From positions 1 to 64,000 of the forward strand of contig JAZQAG010000041.1 in NCBI GenBank assembly GCA_045545095.1: 64,000 nt of DNA, given 5' to 3'. The translations under genes and the position numbers were made by a program. Below the pieces are notes generated by a model that ran no database searches, was not told where the DNA came from, and saw nothing but the letters and a program-made list of their open reading frames with translations. Shown piece after piece: positions 36,712 to 45,351 of the stretch. Source of the DNA: Phocaeicola_A sp045545095. Its GTDB lineage: Bacteria > Bacteroidota > Bacteroidia > Bacteroidales > Bacteroidaceae. Positions within the stretch are counted from its first letter, which is position 1. Every line of letters starts with the position of its first letter.

Positions 36712-37629
36712 TCATTTACCTTTATTTATTATATAGATACCACCAGTGGCCAACAAGGCTGCCATGAGATATTTCCAATAGAAAGGTTCATCCAGACAAA
36801 GACATGAAGTGATAGCCCCGACTACCGGAATAAGCGAATTAAAGATAGCCACCTTGCCTACGGGGTTGCAACTAAGAAGTTTGTTGTAAAGTGTAAAACC
36901 CAGTGTTGAAATGGCAATGAGCAGACCTAATATGACGACACCCACAACTGTCACTTGCGGCAAAGTACCGCCCATCACCAAACCGGGAATTACCAACAGG
37001 GCGCCACCTATAGCCAAACTATAGCCTGTACCGACAAACACATCTACCCGTGTACGCAATCCACGTGTCATCAAACCTGCAGAAGCCGAGCAAAGTGCAT
37101 TCAGGATAATCATGCCATCGCCCCAAAAAGTAAACTTTCCGCTATCACCTCCACCTATATTGAGAGCCAATATACCAGCAAAACCGATGGCACACCCTAT
37201 GATTTTGCGCGTAGTCAAGCGGTCACTCTTAAAAAACAGGCAAGCCAACAAAACCAAGAGGAACACTCCCAACGAATTGAGGATTGCTGCCCGTGCCCCC
37301 TCACTATGCGACAAGCCTATGTAGAAGCAAGCATAATGTAATGTGGTGTTCAACAGGGCAAAAACTAACAGATACCACCAATTCCGCGGACGAACCACCT
37401 TGAATTCCTTACCCTTTCCACGAGCAATGGCCAGCACTATCAATCCGGAGATGGCAAAACGGATACCAGCAAACAACATCTTGCTACCCGTCATCTCACC
37501 TGTAATGCCAAACTCACCAAAGCCCAATTTGATGAGCGGATAGGCCCATCCCCAAGCTATAGCTGCCGTCAGAGCAAAAATAACTACCCACACAGGACGT
37601 TGGAATATATTTGGCTTCGTTGCTTCCAT
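36712..37629 (-). CDS. EamA/DMT family transporter
   Basis: 305 residues with ten membrane segments in two five-helix EamA repeats. Seen: WAYPLIKLGFGEFG after helix 1 (the repeat-1 pattern), GARAAILNSLGVFLLVLLA, and GKVAIFNSLIPVVGAITSCLCLDEPF, typical of the second repeat. These carriers move small metabolites, often amino acids or nucleosides. Its place among CAZyme genes suggests uptake of a degradation product, but the substrate cannot be read. Confidence 0.9.
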   Translation of the reverse strand: MEATKPNIFQRPVWVVIFALTAAIAWGWAYPLIKLGFGEFGITGEMTGSKMLFAGIRFAISGLIVLAIARGKGKEFKVVRPRNWWYLLVFALLNTTLHYACFYIGLSHSEGARAAILNSLGVFLLVLLACLFFKSDRLTTRKIIGCAIGFAGILALNIGGGDSGKFTFWGDGMIILNALCSASAGLMTRGLRTRVDVFVGTGYSLAIGGALLVIPGLVMGGTLPQVTVVGVVILGLLIAISTLGFTLYNKLLSCNPVGKVAIFNSLIPVVGAITSCLCLDEPFYWKYLMAALLATGGIYIINKGK

Positions 37630-37790
37630 TCTATAATTATTTGCTTTTTATTTTCCTGATGGCAAATATACAATAAATATGGCATTTTTTAAAGTATAAA
37701 AAGTTTTTATATCCATAATCAAAAGAAAGAACCATCAATATGCATAAATTTTACAATAAATTACAAAATTGTTCTCTTGAAAATGACTAA

Positions 37791-37813
37791 CCCCCAGAGG
37801 GATGCTCTGAGGG
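37791..37813 (-). terminator. possible terminator of the GH105-DUF2264 gene
   Basis: Hairpin CCCCCAGAG / CTCTGAGGG with a short loop and one mismatch, about 60 bases past the gene's stop. The T run is weak. Confidence 0.45.
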
Positions 37814-37874
37814 TCAGGTCTATTTTAGGAAGAGGTATTTCTATATTCCTTCTTTAGTTTCTTTAGGAATTACA

Positions 37875-40202
37875 TTAGAATAGGTCTTTTGTCACGATTT
37901 TGTCTTTCCACTGATGATCTTTCGGGAAGGGTTGTCCACTCCATGCTTTCTTGGATGTCCAATCTGCCGGCGCATCAGTCCAGAAAGGATGAGTGGCAGG
38001 AAGACCGAGGGGAAGGAAAGAAAGTGAGGTCATGTAGAGACTTCCGTTGTTGGTGTACCAATCAGCCACATTGGGTTGACGACCGCAGAAACCAATGGTG
38101 AGGAATCCACCTTCGTTGAAATTCTCCTTACCGTCGAACATGCTTTTCATAGTGGCGGTCAATGCTGAGCGTACTTGTCCGTTGGTGAGTCCACCGGGCA
38201 ATGTCTGATACCAAGCCATCAGAGCAAGGGGTTGCATAGCGGCCATACGATAAGGTATTGAGCGGCCGAATACAGGGAAAGTGCCTTCGGGAGATATAAG
38301 ACGTTCAAGTACAATACTGAACTTCTGACAACGTTCAAGGGCACGTGCATAATATTGTCCGTAATGGATACGAGTGTAAGCCTTGGCGTCCTTCATGGCT
38401 TGTAAAGTCTCCAGATACATAGGATGGAAAACATAGCTGCTATAGTAATCGAAAGCAAACACTGGGCCGTCAGCATACCAACCATCGCCCACGTACCACT
38501 CTTCCATTTTGCGGCAAGCTGAGTTTACGCGATAAGCATCGTAAGGAGCACCAGCCTTGGCCAAGAAACTCTCGATGATGCTGGAGAAAAGCAACCAGTT
38601 GGTATAAGGAGGATCCACACGGCGAAGCAGAGTGAATTCTTCAATGTAGCGTTTCTTAGTTGTCTCATCCAAAGGCTTCCAAAGTTGATCGTAAGCACGA
38701 AGGAAACTCTCGGCGATATAAGCGGCGTCAACTAATGGCTGACCTTCCTTACGCCAAAGCAGATAGTCGGGACTTTGGGGGTCAACAGCATGAGCATAAC
38801 TCTTCAATGCCCACTCACGGAGTTGTTTGCGCATCTTTCCCTCTTCAGTATTGTCATCGGGAAGTGAGAGCCAAGGAGCCACACCGGCCATCAGGCGGCC
38901 AAAGGCTTCCATATAAGTCACACGCTTGTCACGGTTATCAAAACTGGGGCTTACTTCAATCTGCATGTTGGCTTGCAATTTGCCTTCGGCCATGTTGCTC
39001 AACACGGGAGCCGCCATCTTGTAGGCAAGGTCAACCCAATAAGCACGGTCGTTTGCGATTTGGAGGTCGCGGCTCTCCAAGTAGCGCACATATTCACAAG
39101 CGGCCAACAAGAAGGCGCCTACACCAAAGTTGGCTTGTGAATTGGCATCCACCACTTGTCCGGGGATAGCCTTTTCACCGATAGGCTGTACGTATCCTAC
39201 CTTACCACTTTTCTGCAACGCTTTATTTTTCAGGTAAGCCCAAGATTTTTGTACAACGGGGAAATAAATTTCTTCGTCCAAATAGCCATTGTTGATACCC
39301 CAGAGGAAACCGTAAGTGAAGAAAGCTGTACCACTTGTTTCTGGGCCGGGAGCATGTTCGGGATCCATCATACTTCGTGTCCAATAACCCTCGGGTTGTT
39401 GGATTTCGGCAATGGCCTTGGCCAATCTCTTGTACTTGTCCACAAAGAACTGACGGTGCTTATAGTCAGCAGGCAGGTCTTTCAAAACTTTGGCAAGTCC
39501 GGCCAACACCCATCCGTCGCCACGTGCCCAGAAGTCCTTCTTGCCGTTGGCACTCTTGTGCTTGGGATAGACATACTTCGCGTCGCGATAATAGATTCCG
39601 GTTTCTTGGTCGTACATGATTTCGTCCGAATAACAGATGTATTCGTAGAGTTTGTCCAAATATTGCTGGTTACCGGTGAGTTTGTAGAGTTTGGTCATCA
39701 CAGGCATTACCATGTAGAGGCCGTCGGCCCACCACCAATAGTCATTCTTCGGGGTGCTCATCTGATACTCCATCACCTCACGTGCACGACGAATCTTGTA
39801 ATCGTCCGGTTGGATGTTATAGAGGTCGATGTAAGTCTGGAAACAGATTTGCCAGTCACCGAAAAGCACATGCTTGTCCGTTTCACCGTAGTTGTACATC
39901 CACTCAGCCCGATTGTTACTCTTGGCGCCCTTCCACTGGTTGTGGTTTGCCCAAGCTTCGGAGTAAGCACGGTAAGCCTCGTTTCCCGTCAGGAAATAAG
40001 CCTCCATATTACCCGTATGGTAAGCGGCATTGTCCCAGAAGGAACGTACTTCAGGCTTGTTGTTCGTTTGCCAATAGGTGTTTACCTTGTCAATGATTTT
40101 GCGCACTTCTTGCGCCTCCTTGTTCTGCTTGGCTGCCATCATTGGTAGCACGAGCATCAACAGGCCTGCACAGAGCAGGACTTTTCTAAAAACGTTGTTC
40201 AT
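37875..40202 (-). CDS. GH105 unsaturated uronyl hydrolase fused to a DUF2264 domain
   Basis: 775 residues with signal peptide (LLCAGLLMLVLPMMAA). Residues about 30-400 are an (alpha/alpha)6 GH105 enzyme of the YteR/unsaturated rhamnogalacturonyl hydrolase type: WWWADGLYMVMPVM with the catalytic Asp, FWARGDGWVLAGLAKVL, and SGTAFFTYGFLWGI. Residues about 430-760 match DUF2264 (YMEAFGRLMAGVAPWLSLP, WYVGDGWYADGP), a family I believe overlaps a glucuronidase GH family. Two helical-barrel enzymes in one chain suggests stepwise trimming of an oligosaccharide with uronic ends. Confidence 0.85.
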   Translation of the reverse strand: MNNVFRKVLLCAGLLMLVLPMMAAKQNKEAQEVRKIIDKVNTYWQTNNKPEVRSFWDNAAYHTGNMEAYFLTGNEAYRAYSEAWANHNQWKGAKSNNRAEWMYNYGETDKHVLFGDWQICFQTYIDLYNIQPDDYKIRRAREVMEYQMSTPKNDYWWWADGLYMVMPVMTKLYKLTGNQQYLDKLYEYICYSDEIMYDQETGIYYRDAKYVYPKHKSANGKKDFWARGDGWVLAGLAKVLKDLPADYKHRQFFVDKYKRLAKAIAEIQQPEGYWTRSMMDPEHAPGPETSGTAFFTYGFLWGINNGYLDEEIYFPVVQKSWAYLKNKALQKSGKVGYVQPIGEKAIPGQVVDANSQANFGVGAFLLAACEYVRYLESRDLQIANDRAYWVDLAYKMAAPVLSNMAEGKLQANMQIEVSPSFDNRDKRVTYMEAFGRLMAGVAPWLSLPDDNTEEGKMRKQLREWALKSYAHAVDPQSPDYLLWRKEGQPLVDAAYIAESFLRAYDQLWKPLDETTKKRYIEEFTLLRRVDPPYTNWLLFSSIIESFLAKAGAPYDAYRVNSACRKMEEWYVGDGWYADGPVFAFDYYSSYVFHPMYLETLQAMKDAKAYTRIHYGQYYARALERCQKFSIVLERLISPEGTFPVFGRSIPYRMAAMQPLALMAWYQTLPGGLTNGQVRSALTATMKSMFDGKENFNEGGFLTIGFCGRQPNVADWYTNNGSLYMTSLSFLPLGLPATHPFWTDAPADWTSKKAWSGQPFPKDHQWKDKIVTKDLF

Positions 40203-40246
40203 GATATATTATTTGATGTAAATGATTTACTTTCTTATTTATCTCT

Positions 40247-40825
40247 CTATAAAATGCCCGAGCGGACTCGGCTAAGTGTCTCTGGAGTCATCTGTAGAAA
40301 GGATGCAATATGCAATAATGGAGCACGCTTGATAATTTCAGGGTGACGCTCCATAAGCAAACGGTAACGATTGTGAGCCGTCTCAAAACGCATATCGTCA
40401 GCTTTCTGCTGAGAAACGAGCAGAGAATACTCAAATATCTTACGATAAAAGAGTTCAACTTCACGCATCTGATCAGTCAGTGTATAAAAATCCTCCTTAC
40501 TGACGCGCCAAATGATAGAAGGCTCTAACGTTTCAGCCATCAATCGAGTAGGTTCAAGGCGCAAATAACTCTCCAGGCAAATAACTACATTGCCTTCGTA
40601 TGATATATGTTCAGTCAAGTCACGCTTGTTTTTGAAATAAAACTGGCGCACCATCCCTTTTTCTACATAATATACATATTTTGCCACATCGCCCTCCTTA
40701 ATAAAGACTGTCCCTTTGGGCAATTTCATAGGCTCCATAATCAACGATACAGCCTTAGTCGCTTCGGGCGACAATTTGCGGTATCTCCCTGTAAATTCTT
40801 TGGCTATTTCATATCGTCTTTCCAT
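40247..40825 (-). CDS. Crp/Fnr-family transcriptional regulator
   Basis: 192 residues. The cyclic-nucleotide-binding fold occupies residues 20-130 (PKGTVFIKEGDVAKYVYYV, NVVICLESYL); no Fe-S cysteines of FNR are seen. The C-terminal helix-turn-helix is short: LLHIASFLQMTPETLSRVRS. It belongs to the Bacteroidota group of Crp-like proteins whose ligand is unknown. It is 44 bases upstream of the GH105-DUF2264 gene on the same strand and might control the sugar genes. Confidence 0.85.
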   Translation of the reverse strand: MERRYEIAKEFTGRYRKLSPEATKAVSLIMEPMKLPKGTVFIKEGDVAKYVYYVEKGMVRQFYFKNKRDLTEHISYEGNVVICLESYLRLEPTRLMAETLEPSIIWRVSKEDFYTLTDQMREVELFYRKIFEYSLLVSQQKADDMRFETAHNRYRLLMERHPEIIKRAPLLHIASFLQMTPETLSRVRSGIL

Positions 40826-40921
40826 AATATTAATGTATCAATTTGCTAATAGCTAATTTACCTATGTATAAATGGAGTAATGTGTCAATACAATATTATT
40901 TCTGTACAGATGAACACATTA

Positions 40922-42703
40922 TTAATCCAATTTCAGTACTGCAAGGAAAGCTTTCTGAGGAACTTCAACGTTACCGATTTGTTTCATACGTTTTTTTCCT
41001 TTTTTCTGTTTCTCAAGAAGTTTACGCTTACGGCTTACATCACCTCCGTAGCACTTAGCCGTCACATCCTTACGCACTTGCTTCACCGTTTCGCGGGCAA
41101 TGATTTTAGCTCCAATAGCTGCCTGAATAGCAATATCAAACTGTTGGCGTGGGATAAGTTCTTTCAATTTCTCACACATGCGTCGTCCAAAATTTTCGGC
41201 ATTATCAAAATGTGTGAGGGTTGAAAGAGCATCCACAGGTTCACCATTAAGCAGGATATCAAGTTTTACCAATTTGGAGGGACGGAAACCATTCATATGA
41301 TAATCAAATGAAGCATACCCTTTAGAGATACTCTTAAGCTTGTCATAAAAGTCGATGACAATCTCTCCCAAAGGAATATCATAGAAAATTTCCACACGGT
41401 TACCTGATATGTACTCCTGCTTCACCAATTCACCACGTTTGCCAAGACAGAGAGTCATGATGGGACCGATGTAATTGGTGGTAGTAATGACCGAAGCACG
41501 TATATAGGGTTCTTCAATATGGTCAATGAGGGTTATATCCGGCATCCCTGATGGATTGTGTACTTCCTTGCACCCACCTTGTTTGTCATATATCATATAG
41601 GATACATTAGGAACGGTAGTGATGACACTCATATCAAACTCCCTATCCAAACGTTCTTGCACAATCTCCATGTGGAGCAACCCGAGAAAACCGCAACGGA
41701 AACCGAATCCCAAAGCTACAGATGACTCCGGTTGGAATGTCAAAGAAGCATCATTCAATTGCAACTTTTCAAGTGAAGCACGTAGGTTTTCATAATCCTC
41801 CGCTTCGATGGGATAAACTCCGGCAAACACCATGGGCTTTACCTCCTCGAAACCAGAAATAGCCTTGTCACACGGACGTGCAATATGGGTAATGGTATCA
41901 CCGACCTTCACCTCCTTCGAAGTCTTGATTCCTGAAATAATATATCCTACATCACCTGTACGTAGTTCATTACGGGGCACCATATCCATTTTCAACACGC
42001 CAATTTCATCTGCATCGTACTCCTTACCAGTATTGAAGAATTTCACCTTGTCTCCCTTACGGAGTACCCCATTGGTAATTTTGAAATAAGCAATGATACC
42101 ACGGAAAGAATTGAATACCGAATCGAAAATGAGCGCTTGCAAAGGTGCCTCTTCATCGCCCACAGGATGAGGAACCCGCTCAACCACAGCATTCAAGATT
42201 TCCTCAACACCCAAACCTGTTTTTCCTGAAGCACGAATAATCTCTTCACGCTTGCAACCAAGCAACTCCACGATTTCGTCTTCCACTTCATCAGGCATCG
42301 CACTATCCATATCACACTTATTGATGACTGGTATAATTTCCAAGTCATGTTCAATCGCCATATAGAGATTACTGATAGTCTGCGCTTGAACACCTTGTGA
42401 AGCATCAACAATGAGCAATGCTCCCTCACAAGCGGCAATAGAGCGTGACACTTCGTAAGAGAAATCCACGTGTCCCGGAGTATCAATAAGGTTCAATATA
42501 TATTTTTCGCCATTATAGACATGTTCCATCTGTATGGCATGACTTTTAATCGTAATACCCCGTTCTTGCTCAAGATCCATATTATCAAGCATTTGCCCTT
42601 GGGTTACCTGGATGGTTTTGGTATATTCGAGCAAGCGGTCAGCCAATGTTGACTTACCGTGGTCAATATGTGCAATGATACAGAAATTTCTTATTTTTTC
42701 CAT
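40922..42703 (-). CDS. lepA: elongation factor 4
   Basis: 593 residues, the standard length. Ribosome-associated GTPase that can back-translocate stalled ribosomes. G1 AHIDHGKST near residue 10, G3 DTPGHVDF near 77, G4 NKCDM near 131; then EF4 domains II-V and a C-terminal DNA/RNA-contacting tail with VSRKRKLLEKQKKGKKRMK. Strongly conserved with no irregularity. Confidence 0.97.
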   Translation of the reverse strand: MEKIRNFCIIAHIDHGKSTLADRLLEYTKTIQVTQGQMLDNMDLEQERGITIKSHAIQMEHVYNGEKYILNLIDTPGHVDFSYEVSRSIAACEGALLIVDASQGVQAQTISNLYMAIEHDLEIIPVINKCDMDSAMPDEVEDEIVELLGCKREEIIRASGKTGLGVEEILNAVVERVPHPVGDEEAPLQALIFDSVFNSFRGIIAYFKITNGVLRKGDKVKFFNTGKEYDADEIGVLKMDMVPRNELRTGDVGYIISGIKTSKEVKVGDTITHIARPCDKAISGFEEVKPMVFAGVYPIEAEDYENLRASLEKLQLNDASLTFQPESSVALGFGFRCGFLGLLHMEIVQERLDREFDMSVITTVPNVSYMIYDKQGGCKEVHNPSGMPDITLIDHIEEPYIRASVITTTNYIGPIMTLCLGKRGELVKQEYISGNRVEIFYDIPLGEIVIDFYDKLKSISKGYASFDYHMNGFRPSKLVKLDILLNGEPVDALSTLTHFDNAENFGRRMCEKLKELIPRQQFDIAIQAAIGAKIIARETVKQVRKDVTAKCYGGDVSRKRKLLEKQKKGKKRMKQIGNVEVPQKAFLAVLKLD

Positions 42704-42839
42704 GAATCAATCTTATTATCCTGAATACGCGTGCGAAGATACAAAAAAAATAGTAATCAGAAAGATTACCTATAAAAAAAACAGCGTAACATCCGATTGT
42801 GTCACACTGTTCTCTTATACAGCACGTTCCTTTCGCGGC

Positions 42840-43040
42840 TTATTTCAGCTTCAGGAACAACTCTCCTTCTACTTCTGATACAGTCAGTTTATCCTCACGG
42901 AGCAACCAACCCAAACCAAGGAAGAAATCCTTGTCAACAATCTTGGTAGCTTTCTTAACTTGCTTCTGAGTCAGGCCCTCAGTCTCATTCAGTGCAGTCC
43001 AAATCTTTCCTGCTACTTCTCCTGCTTTTTCTTGCAACAT
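42840..43040 (-). CDS. small winged-helix protein (DUF2582-like)
   Basis: 66 residues: KAGEVAGKIWTALNETEGLTQ forms helices 1-2, KQVKKATKIVDKDFFLGLGW the recognition region, and LLREDKLTVSEVEGELFLKL the wing. This matches the short winged-helix proteins (DUF2582) of Bacteroidota, thought to bind DNA. A 16-base palindrome at 43114-43129 lies close upstream of its -7 element TACCTTTG (43106-43099). Confidence 0.82.
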   Translation of the reverse strand: MLQEKAGEVAGKIWTALNETEGLTQKQVKKATKIVDKDFFLGLGWLLREDKLTVSEVEGELFLKLK

Positions 43041-43098
43041 AATACTTCTTTGTTTATTTATTAATATAATGCTCGGTCATCTTAACCGTTTTGCGCTG

Positions 43099-43129
43099 CA
43101 AAGGTACGAAATATATGTTATATAACATA
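43099..43129 (-). promoter_or_regulatory. promoter with 16-base palindrome upstream of the winged-helix gene
   Basis: On the minus strand TACCTTTG (43106-43099) fits a -7 element. The perfect palindrome TATGTTATATAACATA (43114-43129) falls in the spacer and -33 zone, where a bound dimer would compete with RNA polymerase. No clear -33 TTTG was found, which fits a regulated promoter. Confidence 0.5.
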
Positions 43130-43180
43130 ATTTTTGAAGGAAAATTTCCAAATAAATACACTTTTATTTAAAAAATAATA

Positions 43181-43654
43181 CTATAAAGACCTCTTGATCA
43201 TCTCTTCAGCCCATATACGAGCAGCAGTTTCCACAATTTGAACACACGGGCGCTTAGCATAATATTGTGCCGTACGGGCTTCCGGTGTAAACGGAGTAGC
43301 TCCTCCTTTACGTAAACCTAATAGTTCAGAACACTCCAAAGCACCATTGATTTGTCTGAAGCGCTCTGCCAACTGTTGCACAAAAGCATAGTTGGCCGCC
43401 TTACCATCCCGATCTTCCGAATTGACACTACCTGTTTCAAGACCCGCCAAAAGAAACATACCACATGCTGCACCACAAACACTACGCATACGGCCTATTC
43501 CTCCACCAAACGAAGCAGACATACGCAAAGCCTGGTCTTGGTTGAAACCATACATATCAGCAAATGCCGCCACAACAGATTGAGAGCAATTGTAACCCTG
43601 CTTGAACAGTTCTACCGCTCGAGCGGCCCTTATTTCTAATTCTTCTTTTGTCAT
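43181..43654 (-). CDS. C-GCAxxG-C-C family protein
   Basis: 157 residues. The family name motif is seen as VCGAACGMFLLAG with surrounding cysteines YNCSQSVVAAF near residue 22 and RPCVQIVE near 138. Family members are small redox-active or metal-binding proteins, sometimes next to oxidoreductases. No signal peptide. No partner gene is obvious here. Confidence 0.88.
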   Translation of the reverse strand: MTKEELEIRAARAVELFKQGYNCSQSVVAAFADMYGFNQDQALRMSASFGGGIGRMRSVCGAACGMFLLAGLETGSVNSEDRDGKAANYAFVQQLAERFRQINGALECSELLGLRKGGATPFTPEARTAQYYAKRPCVQIVETAARIWAEEMIKRSL

Positions 43655-43818
43655 ATCCCTAAAATATCATTTCCGTTTCACAAGTCCATTTACTCCTATT
43701 TTGTCCTAAAATACACTTGCAAAAATTGAGAATATTATAAATTTGTTCAGTTTCTATAGGGTATTATCCTTAAATTAAGTATCTTCGCAAAAAATAATCC
43801 ACATTACCAATTTTCAAA

Positions 43819-44205
43819 ATGAAAAAGATATTCATTACAAGCATATTATTCAGCCTTATCATAGCAGGATGCAACAAGACCGATAAAACCGAACGCTATA
43901 CCAAAGAAGCCCAAGAATTGAGCAAGCAATGCCCGAGAGCTTTGGACGAGTTTACCACCATGGATAGTGTCCGTTACCTTCCAAGCCTGAAAAGATTTGC
44001 CTATTATTATTCAGTGAAGGGTATTGAAGATTCTTTACTGACAATCCAAAAAGAGAATTTAGAGCTCCAACTATTCGAGCAATTGACAAATTCTCCGGAT
44101 ATGCACCCCTACATTGCCGACAGCCTTTCATTTCAATACATATACCACTCTGTAGCTAGCAATAGCCTGCTGATGGACATACTGATTGAATCTGACAGAT
44201 TCTGA
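43819..44205 (+). CDS. small lipoprotein, function unknown
   Basis: 128 residues. Lipobox IIAGC with Cys at about residue 18, followed by NKTDKTERYTKEAQELSK and a helical body rich in charged residues. The tail DILIESDRF ends without a domain I recognise. Oriented opposite to both neighbours, so it has its own promoter; TATCTTCG near 43780 is a loose -7 match. Confidence 0.7.
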   Translation: MKKIFITSILFSLIIAGCNKTDKTERYTKEAQELSKQCPRALDEFTTMDSVRYLPSLKRFAYYYSVKGIEDSLLTIQKENLELQLFEQLTNSPDMHPYIADSLSFQYIYHSVASNSLLMDILIESDRF

Positions 44206-44224
44206 TTCCTTTAAAAATACCTTA

Positions 44225-44473
44225 TTATAAAAGGGGTAAATTGCGTAATGCCTGACAAAGTTGGTCTGGGCAAGATGTTGGGCGATGATTGCACCGGATG
44301 CCTTCAAGACGGGCAATGACATCTTCGACCTTCATTCCTGTTACCAGTCGGCAGAGTCCTTGCAGATTGCCGTTGCACCCACCGTAGAATTGCACGTGGG
44401 TAACGATACCGTCCTCCACTTCCACATTGATGTGACTGGAGCACACACCTTGGGTTTTATAGGATGTTTTCAT
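44225..44473 (-). CDS. TSCPD domain protein (TIGR03905 type)
   Basis: 82 residues. Starts KTSYKTQGVCSSHINVEVED, then HVQFYGGCNGNLQGLCRLV, and ends with the diagnostic RPTSCPDQLCQAL (TSCPD motif). The cysteines suggest metal or nucleotide-related binding as in the C-terminal zinc part of class II ribonucleotide reductases, but free-standing versions have no proven role. Downstream of yebC with repeat copies in between. Confidence 0.88.
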   Translation of the reverse strand: MKTSYKTQGVCSSHINVEVEDGIVTHVQFYGGCNGNLQGLCRLVTGMKVEDVIARLEGIRCNHRPTSCPDQLCQALRNLPLL

Positions 44474-44482
44474 TGTTTTTTT

Positions 44483-44562
44483 AGTGATAAGCTACAAGCT
44501 GCAAATGGTCACGCGGCACAGATTCCTTCACTCGTAGCCTGTAGCTCATCACTCGTAACTGG
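44483..44562. repeat. inverted pair of the GCTACAAGCT repeat family
   Basis: AGTGATAAGCTACAAGCT (44483-44500) and, in opposite direction, CACTCGTAGCCTGTAGCTC continuing to about 44562, between the yebC stop and the TSCPD gene. Same family as the copies at 26305, 27470 and 28197. Confidence 0.55.
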
Positions 44563-44568
44563 ATGTGA

Positions 44569-45300
44569 TTACTCTTCTTCCGGCTTCATGTTTGTATAAA
44601 CCGTCTGAACGTCGTCAAACTCTTCGAGACGTTCAACCATTTTGTCGATGGTGGCGCGTTGCTCTTCGGTCACGTCCTTCTGGTCGTTGGGGATATAGGT
44701 GAACTCGCCACCGACATCTTCAAATCCACCTTCTTCGAGGTGTTTCTGGATTGCTGAATAGCTGGTGGGGGCACCATAGATGGTGATAGTGCCTTCTTCC
44801 TCGTCTTCATCGTAGTCTTCCTCCACGTCGAAGTCTATCATTTCAAGGATGAACTCTTCCATATCCATACCATCCTTCTTCTTGAAAGTGAACACACACT
44901 TGTGGTCGAAGAGAAAGGCGAGCGAGCCGGTAGTACCAAGGTTGCCACCAAACTTGTTGAACACTGAACGTACATCGGCTACGGTACGTGTGGTGTTATC
45001 GGTCAGTGTGTCAACGAACACGGCTACTCCGTGAGGACCGTATCCTTCGTAGGTCATGCTCTTGTAGTCGCTCTGGTCTTTACCCATAGCGTTCTTGATG
45101 GCACGCTCGATGTTGTCCTTCGGCATGTTTTCGCGCTTACAAGTGGCAATGATTGAACGCAACGTAGGGTTCGTGTCAGGTTCGGGACCTCCAGCCTTCA
45201 CGGCAATGGCAATCTGCTTACCCAGGCGGGTAAAGGTTTTGGCCATGTGGCCCCATCTTTTCATTTTGGCAGCTTTTCTATATTCAAATGCTCTTCCCAT
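44569..45300 (-). CDS. yebC: YebC/PmpR family protein
   Basis: 243 residues, full length. Start MGRAFEYRKAAKMKRWGHMAK, then AVKAGGPEPDTNPTLR, MPKDNIERAIKNAMGK, and an acidic stretch DFDVEEDYDEDEEEG typical of the family. YebC was long seen as a DNA-binding regulator; recent work on homologues links it to relieving ribosome stalling at proline motifs. The sequence cannot decide between these roles. Confidence 0.95.
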   Translation of the reverse strand: MGRAFEYRKAAKMKRWGHMAKTFTRLGKQIAIAVKAGGPEPDTNPTLRSIIATCKRENMPKDNIERAIKNAMGKDQSDYKSMTYEGYGPHGVAVFVDTLTDNTTRTVADVRSVFNKFGGNLGTTGSLAFLFDHKCVFTFKKKDGMDMEEFILEMIDFDVEEDYDEDEEEGTITIYGAPTSYSAIQKHLEEGGFEDVGGEFTYIPNDQKDVTEEQRATIDKMVERLEEFDDVQTVYTNMKPEEE

Positions 45301-45351
45301 TGTTGATTTATGATTTATAATTTATGATTTATGATTTGTCAGTTCAACGCA

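Noticed and set aside
39156..40148. 330-codon plus-strand frame within the GH105-DUF2264 gene
   Set aside because: Antisense shadow of a well supported enzyme gene.
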